A stretch of 64,000 bases of DNA from Allomuricauda sp. (GCF_013911645.1 NZ_JACESV010000005.1:121677-185676); one strand, 5' to 3'; counted from the stretch's first letter, positions 45,894 through 54,206 are shown. Notes: a model not told the origin generated them from the letters alone. Numbers and translations: made by a program.

Positions 45894-46973
45894 TTATGCA
45901 AACTGGTCCCCAAATTTATCTTTTACTTGGTTCAATACTTTTTTAATATCCTGTTGTTTGTTCTTGGGATAAATCAAAAGCACCTCTTCTTTATCCACAA
46001 TAATATAATCTTCCAGACCATCCACCACTACAATTTTTCCTTTTGGTGAACGAATCATATTGCCTTTGGCATTTTCCAAGAGCACTTTGGCATTGACCAC
46101 GGCGTTTTCCTCTCCGTCCTTGTCCAATTTATCGTACAGTGCTCCCCAAGTACCTAAATCGTTCCAATCAAAAGTTGCGGGCAAGGTGTAGATGGATTTG
46201 GATTGTTCCAAGATAGCATAATCAATGGATATGTTTTCTGCCTTGGCATAATTTTCTTGGATAAAAGCTCTTTCATCTTCGGTATTATAACTGGAAATAC
46301 CTTTGCCAAACAATTCATATTGACTTGGCTGATATTTTTTGAAAGCTTCAACAATGGTTTCCACGCTCCACATAAAAATACCCGCGTTCCAAAGAAAGTT
46401 GCCTTGTGCCAAAAATTTCTTTGCGGTCTCGTAATCTGGTTTTTCCCTGAACTGAGACACCTTTTTAAGGTTCTCGTCACTCCCTTTTTCAAATTCTATA
46501 TAACCAAAACCAGTGTTTGGAAATGTGGGCTTTATGCCCAAGGTACAAAGCGCATTTTCCTTTTCACATTTATTAAAGCAGCTTATTACATCCTTTTCAA
46601 AAGCGGTTTCATCTTCTATCCAGTGATCACTGGGTGCCACGATCATTACCGCATTGGGGTTCATTTTTTGAATCTTTAAGGAGGCATACAAAATACAGGG
46701 TGCCGTGTTGCGCATGGCAGGTTCCAAAACAACTTGGTTCTGCTTTACCTTTGGTAATTGCTCCAAAACCAAATCATTGTAACGTTCATTGGTCAAGATC
46801 AAAATGTTTTCGGTGGGGATAAATTTGTTTAAACGATCAAATGTTTTTTGAATCAAGGTTTTTCCCGTCCCCAACATATCGTGAAACTGTTTGGGGTTCG
46901 ACGATGTACTCACTGGCCAAAATCGGGAACCAACGCCCCCTGCCATTAAAACTGCATAATAATTCTTGTTCAT
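45894..46973 (-). CDS. manC: Mannose-1-phosphate guanylyltransferase
   Basis: 359 aa from the ATG at 46973 (MNKNYYAVLMAGGVGSRFWP); an in-frame start 18 bases upstream is less likely. The nucleotidyltransferase signature is GGVGSRFWPVSTSSNPKQF, with VAPSDHWIED, the NTGFGYIEF lysine region and EKPDYETAKKFL. The later FDWNDLGTWGALYD motif is typical of GDP-mannose pyrophosphorylases. There is no isomerase domain, so it is the single-function form. It makes GDP-mannose for polysaccharide synthesis. Confidence 0.93.
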   Translation of the reverse strand: MNKNYYAVLMAGGVGSRFWPVSTSSNPKQFHDMLGTGKTLIQKTFDRLNKFIPTENILILTNERYNDLVLEQLPKVKQNQVVLEPAMRNTAPCILYASLKIQKMNPNAVMIVAPSDHWIEDETAFEKDVISCFNKCEKENALCTLGIKPTFPNTGFGYIEFEKGSDENLKKVSQFREKPDYETAKKFLAQGNFLWNAGIFMWSVETIVEAFKKYQPSQYELFGKGISSYNTEDERAFIQENYAKAENISIDYAILEQSKSIYTLPATFDWNDLGTWGALYDKLDKDGEENAVVNAKVLLENAKGNMIRSPKGKIVVVDGLEDYIIVDKEEVLLIYPKNKQQDIKKVLNQVKDKFGDQFA

Positions 46974-46986
46974 TTTTTTATTTTCT

Positions 46987-47009
46987 GTCATTCCTGCGAA
47001 CGCAGGAAT
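46987..47009. repeat. Short palindromic repeat (ATTCCTGCG-CGCAGGAAT)
   Basis: Perfect 9-base arms around a 2-base loop, preceded by TGTC. A related element is at 49592-49614. Palindromes of this type are dispersed in many Bacteroidota genomes. Confidence 0.7.
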
Positions 47010-47053
47010 CTATTCTGTTTTTTTACTAATGATGGTTAAGTCAACTTGCCACC

Positions 47054-47075
47054 TCTCGACTGCGCTCAAGATGAC
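47054..47075. repeat. Half-site of the GACTGCGCTC palindromic repeat
   Basis: TCTCGACTGCGCTCAAGATGAC matches the right arm of the element at 15699-15771. The partner arm is missing. It lies just after the stop of the SprT-like gene. Confidence 0.6.
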
Positions 47076-47078
47076 CAA

Positions 47079-47681
47079 CTATTTTACCAATTCTACCTCT
47101 GCGTTGGGTTGGAACAAATATAATCTCCCGGTGGACAACTCCACACATTCGTACCGTTTTACTTTTTTATTTCCTTTTTTGAACAGTCTACCGTTGTACA
47201 ACCTAAAAACGCTGCCTTTGGGCAATTCGTACACGTAACTGTGCTGCCTTTCTTCCACATCAAAAGCTTTTAGCGCTATAGACAATCTGGCATCGGTGCT
47301 ACTACTTGCCTTTGGGTTTTTAAAATGGTTTGCAATAATGGGCAGCAATTGCGAAGGAAATACTTCTGGTCTAATAAAGGGAACCATTAAGTGCTGAAAG
47401 GTACGTTTCCATTCCAGACCATGTGGTTTTATTCGACGCCCGTATGTTTCAAAGGCCACCAAATGCGCAATTTCGTGAACAAGTGTAATCAGGAATCTGT
47501 ATTTATTGAGCGAGGCATTGACCGTAATCTGGTGCAATCCGTTGGGCAACCTACGATAATCGCCATGCCGAGTGACCCTGTGGCTTACAATCTTCAAATG
47601 CACCCCATGGGTTTTGATGAGCTCAAAACAGGGGGCTACGGCAAGCTCTGGAAGGTATTTTTGAAGGGTAGTTTCCATCAT
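47079..47681 (-). CDS. SprT-like zinc metalloprotease domain protein
   Basis: 200 aa. The zinc motif is VHEIAHLVAFE (HExxH) followed by GRRIKPHGLEWKRTFQHLM with the third His. RHGDYRRLPNGLHQITVNAS and a C-terminal KRYECVELSTGRLYLFQPN match flavobacterial SprT-like proteins. Eukaryotic relatives act in DNA-protein crosslink repair; the bacterial role is unclear. Its start codon region overlaps the direct repeat at 47679, and it is divergent from the DUF413 operon. Confidence 0.88.
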   Translation of the reverse strand: MMETTLQKYLPELAVAPCFELIKTHGVHLKIVSHRVTRHGDYRRLPNGLHQITVNASLNKYRFLITLVHEIAHLVAFETYGRRIKPHGLEWKRTFQHLMVPFIRPEVFPSQLLPIIANHFKNPKASSSTDARLSIALKAFDVEERQHSYVYELPKGSVFRLYNGRLFKKGNKKVKRYECVELSTGRLYLFQPNAEVELVK

Positions 47682-47711
47682 TCGTCAAACGAAAATAGGC
47701 ATTCGTCAATT
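47679..47711 (+). promoter_or_regulatory. Second candidate LytTR-regulator site, before the DUF413-PLD operon
   Basis: CATTCGTCAAAC (47679-47690) and CATTCGTCAATT (47700-47711) are direct repeats 21 bases apart, with GAAAATAGG between them. The motif and the following ATCTAT.AAT.AAATT match the site at 36444 in the same orientation, 66 bases before the DUF413 start. Confidence 0.55.
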
Positions 47712-47776
47712 GGGACACTCATCTATCAATCAAATTTAACATCTTAGTATTTACCATAAGTCATAGTCGATAAGCA

Positions 47777-48115
47777 ATGAGTTCCTTGAACGACCATAAA
47801 AAATTCAGAAATCAAAAGTTAGAATGTTCGTTTATGAAACCAGTATTCAATAAAGAGGAATATGGCATATTATCTGAATATGGTGCCTGGATGAATGCAC
47901 TCCACTCTGGATCAATATCTCCCATGACCCAAAAACAAAAAGAGTTTTGCGATAACATTAAAAAGCAAAAACCGCCAACCGGAAAATTTGCAAAAATATT
48001 TTGGATGTATTTAAAAAGAAAAGAGCTGCTGAAAAAAGGCAATTTGGTCAACCAAAAAATATTGGCCAAGGACGATAGGGAAGATTGGAAAAAAATCAGA
48101 AAAATGAGGTTTTGA
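47777..48115 (+). CDS. DUF413 (MaoP-like) protein
   Basis: 112 aa. The DUF413 pattern is visible: KKFRNQKLECSF, FNKEEYGILSEYGAWMNAL, SISPMTQKQKEFCDN, then a basic C-terminus (KIFWMYLKRKELLKK). In E. coli the family member MaoP acts in organising the Ori macrodomain; that function need not apply here. The stop overlaps the next start (TGATG), so it is translationally coupled with the phospholipase-D-like membrane protein. A candidate LytTR site lies upstream. Confidence 0.75.
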   Translation: MSSLNDHKKFRNQKLECSFMKPVFNKEEYGILSEYGAWMNALHSGSISPMTQKQKEFCDNIKKQKPPTGKFAKIFWMYLKRKELLKKGNLVNQKILAKDDREDWKKIRKMRF

Positions 48116-48876
48116 TGTTTTACAATAACGCAAAATGTGATATTTACATAGGTACGGGCGCTGGGAAAAAATTATTGAGCGATATCCACAAAGCCAAAAA
48201 ATCAATTAAAATTGTTTCTCCATATTTATCTCCAGGCTTAATAAAGAAACTCATTGAACTGCATCGTTCAGGTATGGAAGTTGAACTGATTACGTCAGAT
48301 ATAATTGAAGATTTCCATGGCAATTATGAAAAAAATATTCACAAACTGGTTCTACAGCATAGGGAAATTGACCAAACCGCTGTCGAATCAATAAGAAAAT
48401 GGAAACAAATAACCAAAATACTGTCATTAATAAACTTAGGGTTTATACTCCTCTTTATAGGCCTTATCTATTTTTTAAATGATTTAAGAGCAATATTGAT
48501 TCTTATCCCTATCATAGCTTTGTCTGTGGCCGTGTTAATATACAAAGGAGAGATAAAAACAAAACGCATTTACTCATATTGGTACTCCAAGTTATTCCCA
48601 TTCAAGGTTTTTATATCTACCGAAGCAAATTTGTCCCACAGCACCTTTATTCACGGAAAAATTTATCTCATAGATGATAAAATTGCATATTTGGGCTCAC
48701 TCAATTTCACTAAAAGCGGAACCGAATGGAACTATGAAACTAGAGTAAGAACAATTGACCCAAACGCTATCAAATTGATAAAGGATGAGTTTTATGATTT
48801 GATGGAAAACCCAGAAATACCTGAACGGGACATTCAGTCGTGGGGACGAAAGCTATATAAAGAACCCCTCAATTAA
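48115..48876 (+). CDS. Membrane-embedded phospholipase D-like protein
   Basis: 253 aa from the ATG at 48115; an in-frame start 30 bases upstream lies inside the DUF413 gene. The N-terminal half (DIYIGTGAGKKLLSDIHKAK, IVSPYLSPGLIKKLIEL) is a PLD fold without HKD. Two membrane helices follow (LSLINLGFILLFIGLIYFL and AILILIPIIALSVAVLIYK). The C-terminal half has one HKD motif, FIHGKIYLIDDKIAYLGS, and NFTKSGTEWNYE. One HKD per chain implies dimerisation if active. Possible roles are lipid or nucleic acid cleavage at the membrane. It is coupled with the DUF413 gene. Confidence 0.82.
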   Translation: MFYNNAKCDIYIGTGAGKKLLSDIHKAKKSIKIVSPYLSPGLIKKLIELHRSGMEVELITSDIIEDFHGNYEKNIHKLVLQHREIDQTAVESIRKWKQITKILSLINLGFILLFIGLIYFLNDLRAILILIPIIALSVAVLIYKGEIKTKRIYSYWYSKLFPFKVFISTEANLSHSTFIHGKIYLIDDKIAYLGSLNFTKSGTEWNYETRVRTIDPNAIKLIKDEFYDLMENPEIPERDIQSWGRKLYKEPLN

Positions 48877-48897
48877 TATCTTTTGCCACGGACTAAA

Positions 48898-49575
48898 CTA
48901 AGGCGTACTATTACTAACCTGCAACAACTTTCCATTATAGAGTTTTTGTCCGGTCAAGGCAAAATCTTTGATATATGTGGCCATTTCCAAGGCGGTTACA
49001 GGAGCTTTGTAGCCAGGAAATGCCTCTTCCAACATTTCGGTCTGTACCGCACCCAAGGCCAACACATTAAAACTTGGGCCAGTTTCCTTATATTCTTCGG
49101 CCAAGAGTTCGGTAAGGGTAATAACGGCTCCTTTACTGGAACTATAAGCGGAAAGTCCGGGAAACTTCATGCTGCCTTGCACTCCACCCATGGAACTTAC
49201 GGTTACCACATGTCCTTCCTTACCCATCATTGGCAGTACGGCCTTGGTAATTTCGGCTACACCGAACACATTTACTTTGTAAACATTTTCAAACTCTTCC
49301 GATGTAGTTTCGGAAAAAGGTTTGTTCAGCAATCGTCCAGCATTGTTGATGAGCACATCCACCACATGCCATTGCTCCAAAAATTCATTCAGTTTTTGAA
49401 AGTCCGTTGAGTTGCCCAAGTCGAACGGAAAGGAGTGTACATTGGGCAGATTGAGATTTTTCACAGGCTTGTCATTTCTAGACAAAGCCAAAACCTGATG
49501 CCCTTCCCTGGCAAAAAGCTTGACCAGTTCAAATCCTATTCCCCTACTTGTTCCTGTAATTATAATGTTTGCCAT
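48898..49575 (-). CDS. SDR family NAD(P)-dependent oxidoreductase
   Basis: 225 aa. The cofactor motif TGTSRGIGFELVKLF, NNAG, and the catalytic VSSMGGVQG and LSAYSSSKGAVI (Tyr and Lys in YxxxK) are all standard. There is no C-terminal clue to substrate. It is convergent with the PLD-like gene and alone on the minus strand, with a palindromic repeat near its upstream side. Confidence 0.92.
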   Translation of the reverse strand: MANIIITGTSRGIGFELVKLFAREGHQVLALSRNDKPVKNLNLPNVHSFPFDLGNSTDFQKLNEFLEQWHVVDVLINNAGRLLNKPFSETTSEEFENVYKVNVFGVAEITKAVLPMMGKEGHVVTVSSMGGVQGSMKFPGLSAYSSSKGAVITLTELLAEEYKETGPSFNVLALGAVQTEMLEEAFPGYKAPVTALEMATYIKDFALTGQKLYNGKLLQVSNSTP

Positions 49576-49591
49576 AATGTATTGTATTGAT

Positions 49592-49614
49592 TGTCATTCC
49601 CGCGTAAGTGGGAA
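49592..49614. repeat. Short palindromic repeat (ATTCCC-GGGAAT type)
   Basis: TGTCATTCCCGCGTAAGTGGGAAT contains arms ATTCCC and GGGAAT around GCGTAAGT. It is related to the element at 46987. Confidence 0.6.
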
Positions 49615-49667
49615 TCCGTATATATTCTGGATTTCTCACCCTTGTTCAAGGGGTTCGAAGTGATATT

Positions 49668-50657
49668 CTACTCATTTAATTTGATTTCTTGGTTCGGTGC
49701 ATTGGCAATACTTTCAATTACTGGAATGGTTTTGTTCACCAAAGTAGCCATGTGACCGAAATCCATAAGGTCGGGCTCATCACCTACTTTATGATAGTGG
49801 TTAAAGTTGGTAAAATCAAAAGTGCAAAACGTATGGGAGGGCACACCGAACTCTTCGTGGAATGGATAATTGTCCGACCGTTGATAAAGGTTATACTCTT
49901 TTGCCGTGGGTAAAAAACCCACTAAATTCTCCTCTGCATACGTATTGCTGACCTCAGCTAAATTGGACATATCATACCCCGTTATGTACATGAAATAATC
50001 TTTTCCCTTCAAAGGAACTCCGGTCATTTCAAAATTGAGCATGGTATAAAGATTCAAATCCTGCTCCTTTAATTTTTTGGCCAAATGTTTGGATCCCAAC
50101 AACCCTTTCTCTTCGGCGCTGAACAAAGCAAAAATCAGACTACGTTCGTTGGTTTTATGGGTTCCGAAGTAACGAGCCAATTCCAAAACCGTAGAAGTTC
50201 CCGAAGCATTGTCGTTGGCCCCGTTTGCAATATAGTCCCCATTTTCGGGTGCTATGGCACCAATATGGTCGTAATGCGCACCGATCAGGATGAACTCATC
50301 TTTTAAATCAGGGTTACTGCCCTCAACCACTCCTACAATATTATAAGATGCTTTTTTAAAGTTTGATAGGGTATCGCGATAGGTTTCAAAATAGGGTTTG
50401 AGTCCGTAGGACTTGAAATAGTTCTCGATATATTTTGCTGCCATTTCAATACCTTCACTCCCTGCTTCTCGTCCTTTAAGATCGTTGGAAGCCAAATAAT
50501 CCATCATCTCCCCTATTCGTTCAGCATCGGTAAATGTATTGTTTGAAGTTGTGTGCTTTGATGATTCAGTAGTTTCAGCCGTTGCATTTTGAGTTAGCTG
50601 CGTAGATCCGCAATTCATTGCTAAAAGCATGACCAAAGTATAGGACAGTATTTTCAT
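49668..50657 (-). CDS. M28 family metallopeptidase
   Basis: 329 aa from the ATG at 50657 (MKILSYTLVMLLAMNCGS). A lipobox-like AMNC suggests a lipoprotein. Zinc motifs: LIGAHYDHIG, ANDNASGTSTVLELAR, FALFSAEEKGLLGS and the late HTFCTFDFTNFNHYHKVGD. These match bacterial aminopeptidase-like M28 proteins, which release amino acids from peptides outside the cytoplasm. A terminator and a long inverted repeat separate it from aceF. Confidence 0.92.
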   Translation of the reverse strand: MKILSYTLVMLLAMNCGSTQLTQNATAETTESSKHTTSNNTFTDAERIGEMMDYLASNDLKGREAGSEGIEMAAKYIENYFKSYGLKPYFETYRDTLSNFKKASYNIVGVVEGSNPDLKDEFILIGAHYDHIGAIAPENGDYIANGANDNASGTSTVLELARYFGTHKTNERSLIFALFSAEEKGLLGSKHLAKKLKEQDLNLYTMLNFEMTGVPLKGKDYFMYITGYDMSNLAEVSNTYAEENLVGFLPTAKEYNLYQRSDNYPFHEEFGVPSHTFCTFDFTNFNHYHKVGDEPDLMDFGHMATLVNKTIPVIESIANAPNQEIKLNE

Positions 50658-50684
50658 TTTTTTGATTTTTGAATTTTTTAAAGA

Positions 50685-50715
50685 TAAAAAAAGCATCCCG
50701 AAAAGGATGCTTTTT
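50685..50715 (-). terminator. Rho-independent terminator after the PDH operon
   Basis: Stem AGCATCC/GGATGCT with a CGAAAA loop, flanked by A and T runs. It lies downstream of aceF on the minus strand, before the M28 peptidase gene. Confidence 0.75.
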
Positions 50716-50727
50716 GATTTATGTTAT

Positions 50728-50890
50728 TGAACTCGTCTTGAGTTTCCAATATTCGCTGCAAATTGGTCTTTTGCACCCATATTTCGTCTTTTTTTTTACC
50801 TCGTAGCTCTGCTATGAGGCTCAAAAAAACCTTCATCTGGGCACAAAATCTTTAATTTTCGCTTGAATTTGACAACTCAAGACGAGTTCA
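50728..50890. repeat. Long imperfect inverted repeat, 163 bp
   Basis: The outer arms TGAACTCGTCTTGAGTT (50728-50744) and AACTCAAGACGAGTTCA (50874-50890) are perfectly complementary. Inner parts also pair imperfectly: a palindrome CCTCGTAGCTCTGCTATGAGG at the centre, and stretches such as TGCACCCA against TGGGCACA. No gene is inside. It has the form of a folded RNA or small non-coding mobile element; reading frames inside are too short to matter. Confidence 0.85.
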
Positions 50891-50933
50891 TTGAATGTCC
50901 CCTTCGATTGCACTCAGGGGTTACATTTTAAAA

Positions 50934-52574
50934 CTATGCCAACATGGTAACCGGGTTTTCCAAGTATGCCCTCAATGTTTGAAGGAATTGAGCTCCAGTG
51001 GCGCCATCAACTGTTCTGTGATCGCAAGCCAAAGTAATCTTCATGGTGCTACCTGGTACAATCTCGCCATTTTTCACTACTGGTTTATCTACAATAGCTC
51101 CAACGGACAAAATTGCTGAATTAGGCTGATTGATGATGGAAGTGAATTCCAAGATACCGAACATTCCCAAGTTGGATACGGTAAAGGTGCTCCCTTCCAT
51201 TTCATCTGGCTTTATTTTCTTGTTTCTAGCTCTTCCTGCCAAATCTTTAACCGCGGTTCCAAGTTGGGTCAAACTCAATTGGTCGGCAAATTTGATTACG
51301 GGAACCACAAGACCTTCATCTACAGCTACTGCCACACCCATGTGAACATGATGTTTGTACAACATGGAATCACCGTTCCAAGATGTATTGACCTGCGGAT
51401 GCTTTTTAAGCGCCATGGCACAGGCCTTCAATACCATATCGTTAAAAGATACCTTGGTATCGGGCAAATTGTTGATTTGTGCACGTGAAGCCTTTGCATT
51501 GTCCATATCTACCTCTATAGTAAGGTAATAGTGCGGTGCGGAGAATTTGGATTCTCCCAAACGCTTGGCAATCACCTTACGCATGGTAGAGTTTTTAACC
51601 TCCTCTATGCTTTCTTCGCCAACAGGCAAAGCAACAGGTGCTACTGCAGGAGTTGCCTCTGTTTTATCCGCTGAAGGAGCTGATTTTGCAGCTGGCGTAA
51701 AGTTCTCTATGTCTTTTTTTACAATTCTTCCATTATCGCCTGTTCCTTTTACATCTGCCAAGTTGATGCCTTTTTCTTCGGCAATCTTTTTAGCCAATGG
51801 TGAAGCGAAAATGCGCTGTCCATCTTGGGTAGCCGTTGCTGTTTCTTCTTTTTTGGAAGTCTCTTCAGCTTTTGGGGCTTCTTCTTTGGTTGCTTCAGGT
51901 TTTGAAGCACTCTTGGAAGAACCACCTCCCGCCTGTGCTTTCAACACAGCATCAACATCGGTTCCTTCTGGGCCAATAATGGCCAATAGGGAATCAACCG
52001 GGGCGCCTTCGCCTTCTTGAATACCGATATGCAACAGGGTTCCGGAGTAGAACGATTCAAATTCCATCGTAGCTTTATCGGTCTCGATCTCAGCCAATAT
52101 ATCTCCTTCTTCTACTTCATCGCCAACACTTTTTAACCAGCTGGCCACGGTTCCTTCTTCCATGGTATCGCTCAATCGCGGCATGGTCACGATTTCCACT
52201 CCTTCAGGAATATCGGCTGGCGCACTCGCCGGAGCTGAACTTTCTTCGGCTTCGGCTTTGGGTTCAGAAGCATCTTCTTTCGCCGCCGCCTCGGACGAAC
52301 TGCCAGAACCGTTCAATAGACCTGAAATATCTTCTCCTTCCTCTCCTATTATGGCCAAAAGTGAATCAACCGGGGCCCCTTCACCTTCCTGTATTCCGAT
52401 ATGGAGCAAAGTCCCTTCATGAAAAGATTCAAATTCCATGGTGGCTTTGTCCGTTTCGATTTCAGCCAATATATCTCCTTCTTCGACTTTGTCCCCTACG
52501 TTCTTGAGCCATTTTGCCACGGTTCCTTCTTCCATGGTATCGCTCAATCTAGGCATGTTGATTACTTCTGCCAT
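50934..52574 (-). CDS. aceF: Pyruvate dehydrogenase E2, dihydrolipoamide acetyltransferase
   Basis: 546 aa. Two N-terminal lipoyl domains (residues 1-80 and about 127-205) share the lipoyl-Lys motif ETDKATMEF and are nearly identical, pointing to a recent or maintained internal duplication. Ala/Pro/Glu-rich linkers follow. An E3-binding domain (RIFASPLAKKIAEEKGINLA) precedes the catalytic domain, which ends with the active-site DHRTVDGATGAQFL. Its start is 4 bases after pdhA. The two genes make the E1-alpha and E2 parts; E1-beta is not in the window. Confidence 0.94.
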   Translation of the reverse strand: MAEVINMPRLSDTMEEGTVAKWLKNVGDKVEEGDILAEIETDKATMEFESFHEGTLLHIGIQEGEGAPVDSLLAIIGEEGEDISGLLNGSGSSSEAAAKEDASEPKAEAEESSAPASAPADIPEGVEIVTMPRLSDTMEEGTVASWLKSVGDEVEEGDILAEIETDKATMEFESFYSGTLLHIGIQEGEGAPVDSLLAIIGPEGTDVDAVLKAQAGGGSSKSASKPEATKEEAPKAEETSKKEETATATQDGQRIFASPLAKKIAEEKGINLADVKGTGDNGRIVKKDIENFTPAAKSAPSADKTEATPAVAPVALPVGEESIEEVKNSTMRKVIAKRLGESKFSAPHYYLTIEVDMDNAKASRAQINNLPDTKVSFNDMVLKACAMALKKHPQVNTSWNGDSMLYKHHVHMGVAVAVDEGLVVPVIKFADQLSLTQLGTAVKDLAGRARNKKIKPDEMEGSTFTVSNLGMFGILEFTSIINQPNSAILSVGAIVDKPVVKNGEIVPGSTMKITLACDHRTVDGATGAQFLQTLRAYLENPVTMLA

Positions 52575-52578
52575 CTAA

Positions 52579-53577
52579 TTATAATTTATGTTGTAAAAAT
52601 GGATAGTCTTCTTGCTCGTAAACGGTGTCGTACATTTGTTCTATTGGTGGGAAATCTGATTCTTCAGCAAATTTCTCGCACTCTTTTACCAAGTCCTTCA
52701 CCTTTTTGTCGATTTTCTTAAGGTCGTCTTCAGATGCATATCCTTTCTCTAGGATAACATCTTTTACCTGAGTAATCGGATCTATCTTTTTATACTCTTC
52801 TACTTCTTCTTTTGTTCTGTAATGTTGGGCATCCGACATGGAATGTCCACGATACCTATATGTCTTCATTTCCAAGAAAGTAGGTCCGCCTCCTGTTCTT
52901 GCTCGCTCAATGGCCTTGTCCATCTCTTTGGCAACAATCGCAGGATCCATTCCATCTACGGGACCACATGGCATTTCATAACCGAGTCCCAACTTCCAGA
53001 TATCGGTGGAGTGCGATGTACGGGCTACGGATGTTCCCATGGCATAACCGTTGTTCTCACAAATAAAAACTACGGGCAATTGCCACAGCATGGCCAAGTT
53101 GAAGGCTTCGTGAAGGGATCCTTGCCTTACGGCACCATCACCCATATAACAAAGGGTTACGGAATCCCTTTTAAAATATTTATCCGCAAATGCCAAACCG
53201 GCTCCCAAAGGAATTTGCCCTCCAACGATACCGTGTCCACCATAAAAGCGGTGCTCTTTGGAGAAAATATGCATGGAACCGCCCATACCTTTGGAGGTTC
53301 CCGTTACTTTTCCATAAAGTTCAGCCATCACCTTTTTTGGATCCACGCCCATACCTATTGGCTGAACATGGTTTCGGTAAGCGGTGATCATACGATCCTT
53401 TTCCAAATCCATTGCATGCAATGCACCTGCTAGAACTGCTTCTTGACCATTGTACAGGTGCAGAAACCCTCTAACTTTTTGCTGAATATATACGGCGGCA
53501 AGTTTATCCTCGAACTTTCTCCAGAAAAACATGTCCTCGTACCATTTAAGATAAACTTCTTTGGTAATTTTTTTCAT
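52579..53577 (-). CDS. pdhA: Pyruvate dehydrogenase E1 component, alpha subunit
   Basis: 332 aa. The thiamine diphosphate motif is MGDGAVRQGSLHEAFNLAML then VVFICENNGYAMG, with the phosphorylation-loop region YRYRGHSMSDAQHYR. FLHLYNGQEAVLAGAL is the typical N-terminal block. It pairs with a beta subunit encoded elsewhere and feeds the E2 gene 4 bases downstream. It is oriented with cdd upstream by 82 bases. Confidence 0.95.
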   Translation of the reverse strand: MKKITKEVYLKWYEDMFFWRKFEDKLAAVYIQQKVRGFLHLYNGQEAVLAGALHAMDLEKDRMITAYRNHVQPIGMGVDPKKVMAELYGKVTGTSKGMGGSMHIFSKEHRFYGGHGIVGGQIPLGAGLAFADKYFKRDSVTLCYMGDGAVRQGSLHEAFNLAMLWQLPVVFICENNGYAMGTSVARTSHSTDIWKLGLGYEMPCGPVDGMDPAIVAKEMDKAIERARTGGGPTFLEMKTYRYRGHSMSDAQHYRTKEEVEEYKKIDPITQVKDVILEKGYASEDDLKKIDKKVKDLVKECEKFAEESDFPPIEQMYDTVYEQEDYPFLQHKL

Positions 53578-53659
53578 CTATAGTAGTATTAAATGAATTT
53601 TCCCTTGTAGTAGGGAAGAGCAAAAATACATATATATCTGTTTTGGAAAAAGAATTGAA

Positions 53660-54151
53660 TTAAGAATCGCCCAAAAATGAGTTATTGAATGCCAAAGGCA
53701 AAATATCGGCCACGGAACTACATTTGTAAATCGGGCCTTTTTCCGACCTGAGCAACAACGTAATTGGAGTGTTTTGCTTTTGTTCGTATTCTATAATGGA
53801 CTGTCTGCAATTGCCACAAGGAGCTGCTGGAACCCCTACCTTATGTTTAGAGGACGAAGCACTAATGGCAATGGATTTAACGGCCACCCCAGGATATTTG
53901 GCACCTGCATGGAAAATGGCCACACGTTCGGCACAAAGGCCCGAAGGGTACGATGCATTTTCTTGGTTGTTGCCAATGACCACTTCCCCGTTTTCCAACA
54001 ATACCGCCGCACCCACTTTAAACTTAGAATAGGGCGCATACGCATTCTCCCTGGCCTTGGCAGCGTCTTGTAACAATTTTTGGTCGTTTTGTGACAACTC
54101 GTTTTCATTCTCATAAATGAGCAGTTCAAAACCAATTTTCTTTTTTTCCAT
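53660..54151 (-). CDS. cdd: Cytidine deaminase
   Basis: 163 aa. The zinc and catalytic residues are in SGLCAERVAIFHA (CAE) and AAPCGNCRQSIIEYEQ (PCxxC). APYSKFKVGAAVLLENGEVV is the substrate-binding block. It converts cytidine and deoxycytidine to uridine forms in pyrimidine salvage. It is the next minus-strand gene before pdhA, after porV, separated from porV by a terminator. Confidence 0.93.
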   Translation of the reverse strand: MEKKKIGFELLIYENENELSQNDQKLLQDAAKARENAYAPYSKFKVGAAVLLENGEVVIGNNQENASYPSGLCAERVAIFHAGAKYPGVAVKSIAISASSSKHKVGVPAAPCGNCRQSIIEYEQKQNTPITLLLRSEKGPIYKCSSVADILPLAFNNSFLGDS

Positions 54152-54175
54152 CTAAACTTGGGTGTATTCAAAAAT

Positions 54176-54206
54176 AAAAAAACCTGCCCAAGGGACAGGT
54201 TTTTTC
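54176..54206 (-). terminator. Rho-independent terminator after porV
   Basis: Stem AACCTGTCC/GGGCAGGTT with a CTT loop on the minus strand, flanked by A and T runs. It is symmetric enough to act in both directions, 20 bases after the porV stop. Confidence 0.8.

Noticed and set aside
44433..46973. manC and the DUF389 gene as part of a capsule locus
   Set aside because: No other polysaccharide synthesis genes are next to them; close spacing alone does not support a capsule cluster.
50728..50890. Insertion sequence
   Set aside because: No transposase frame is inside or next to the inverted repeat, and no target duplication can be seen by eye.
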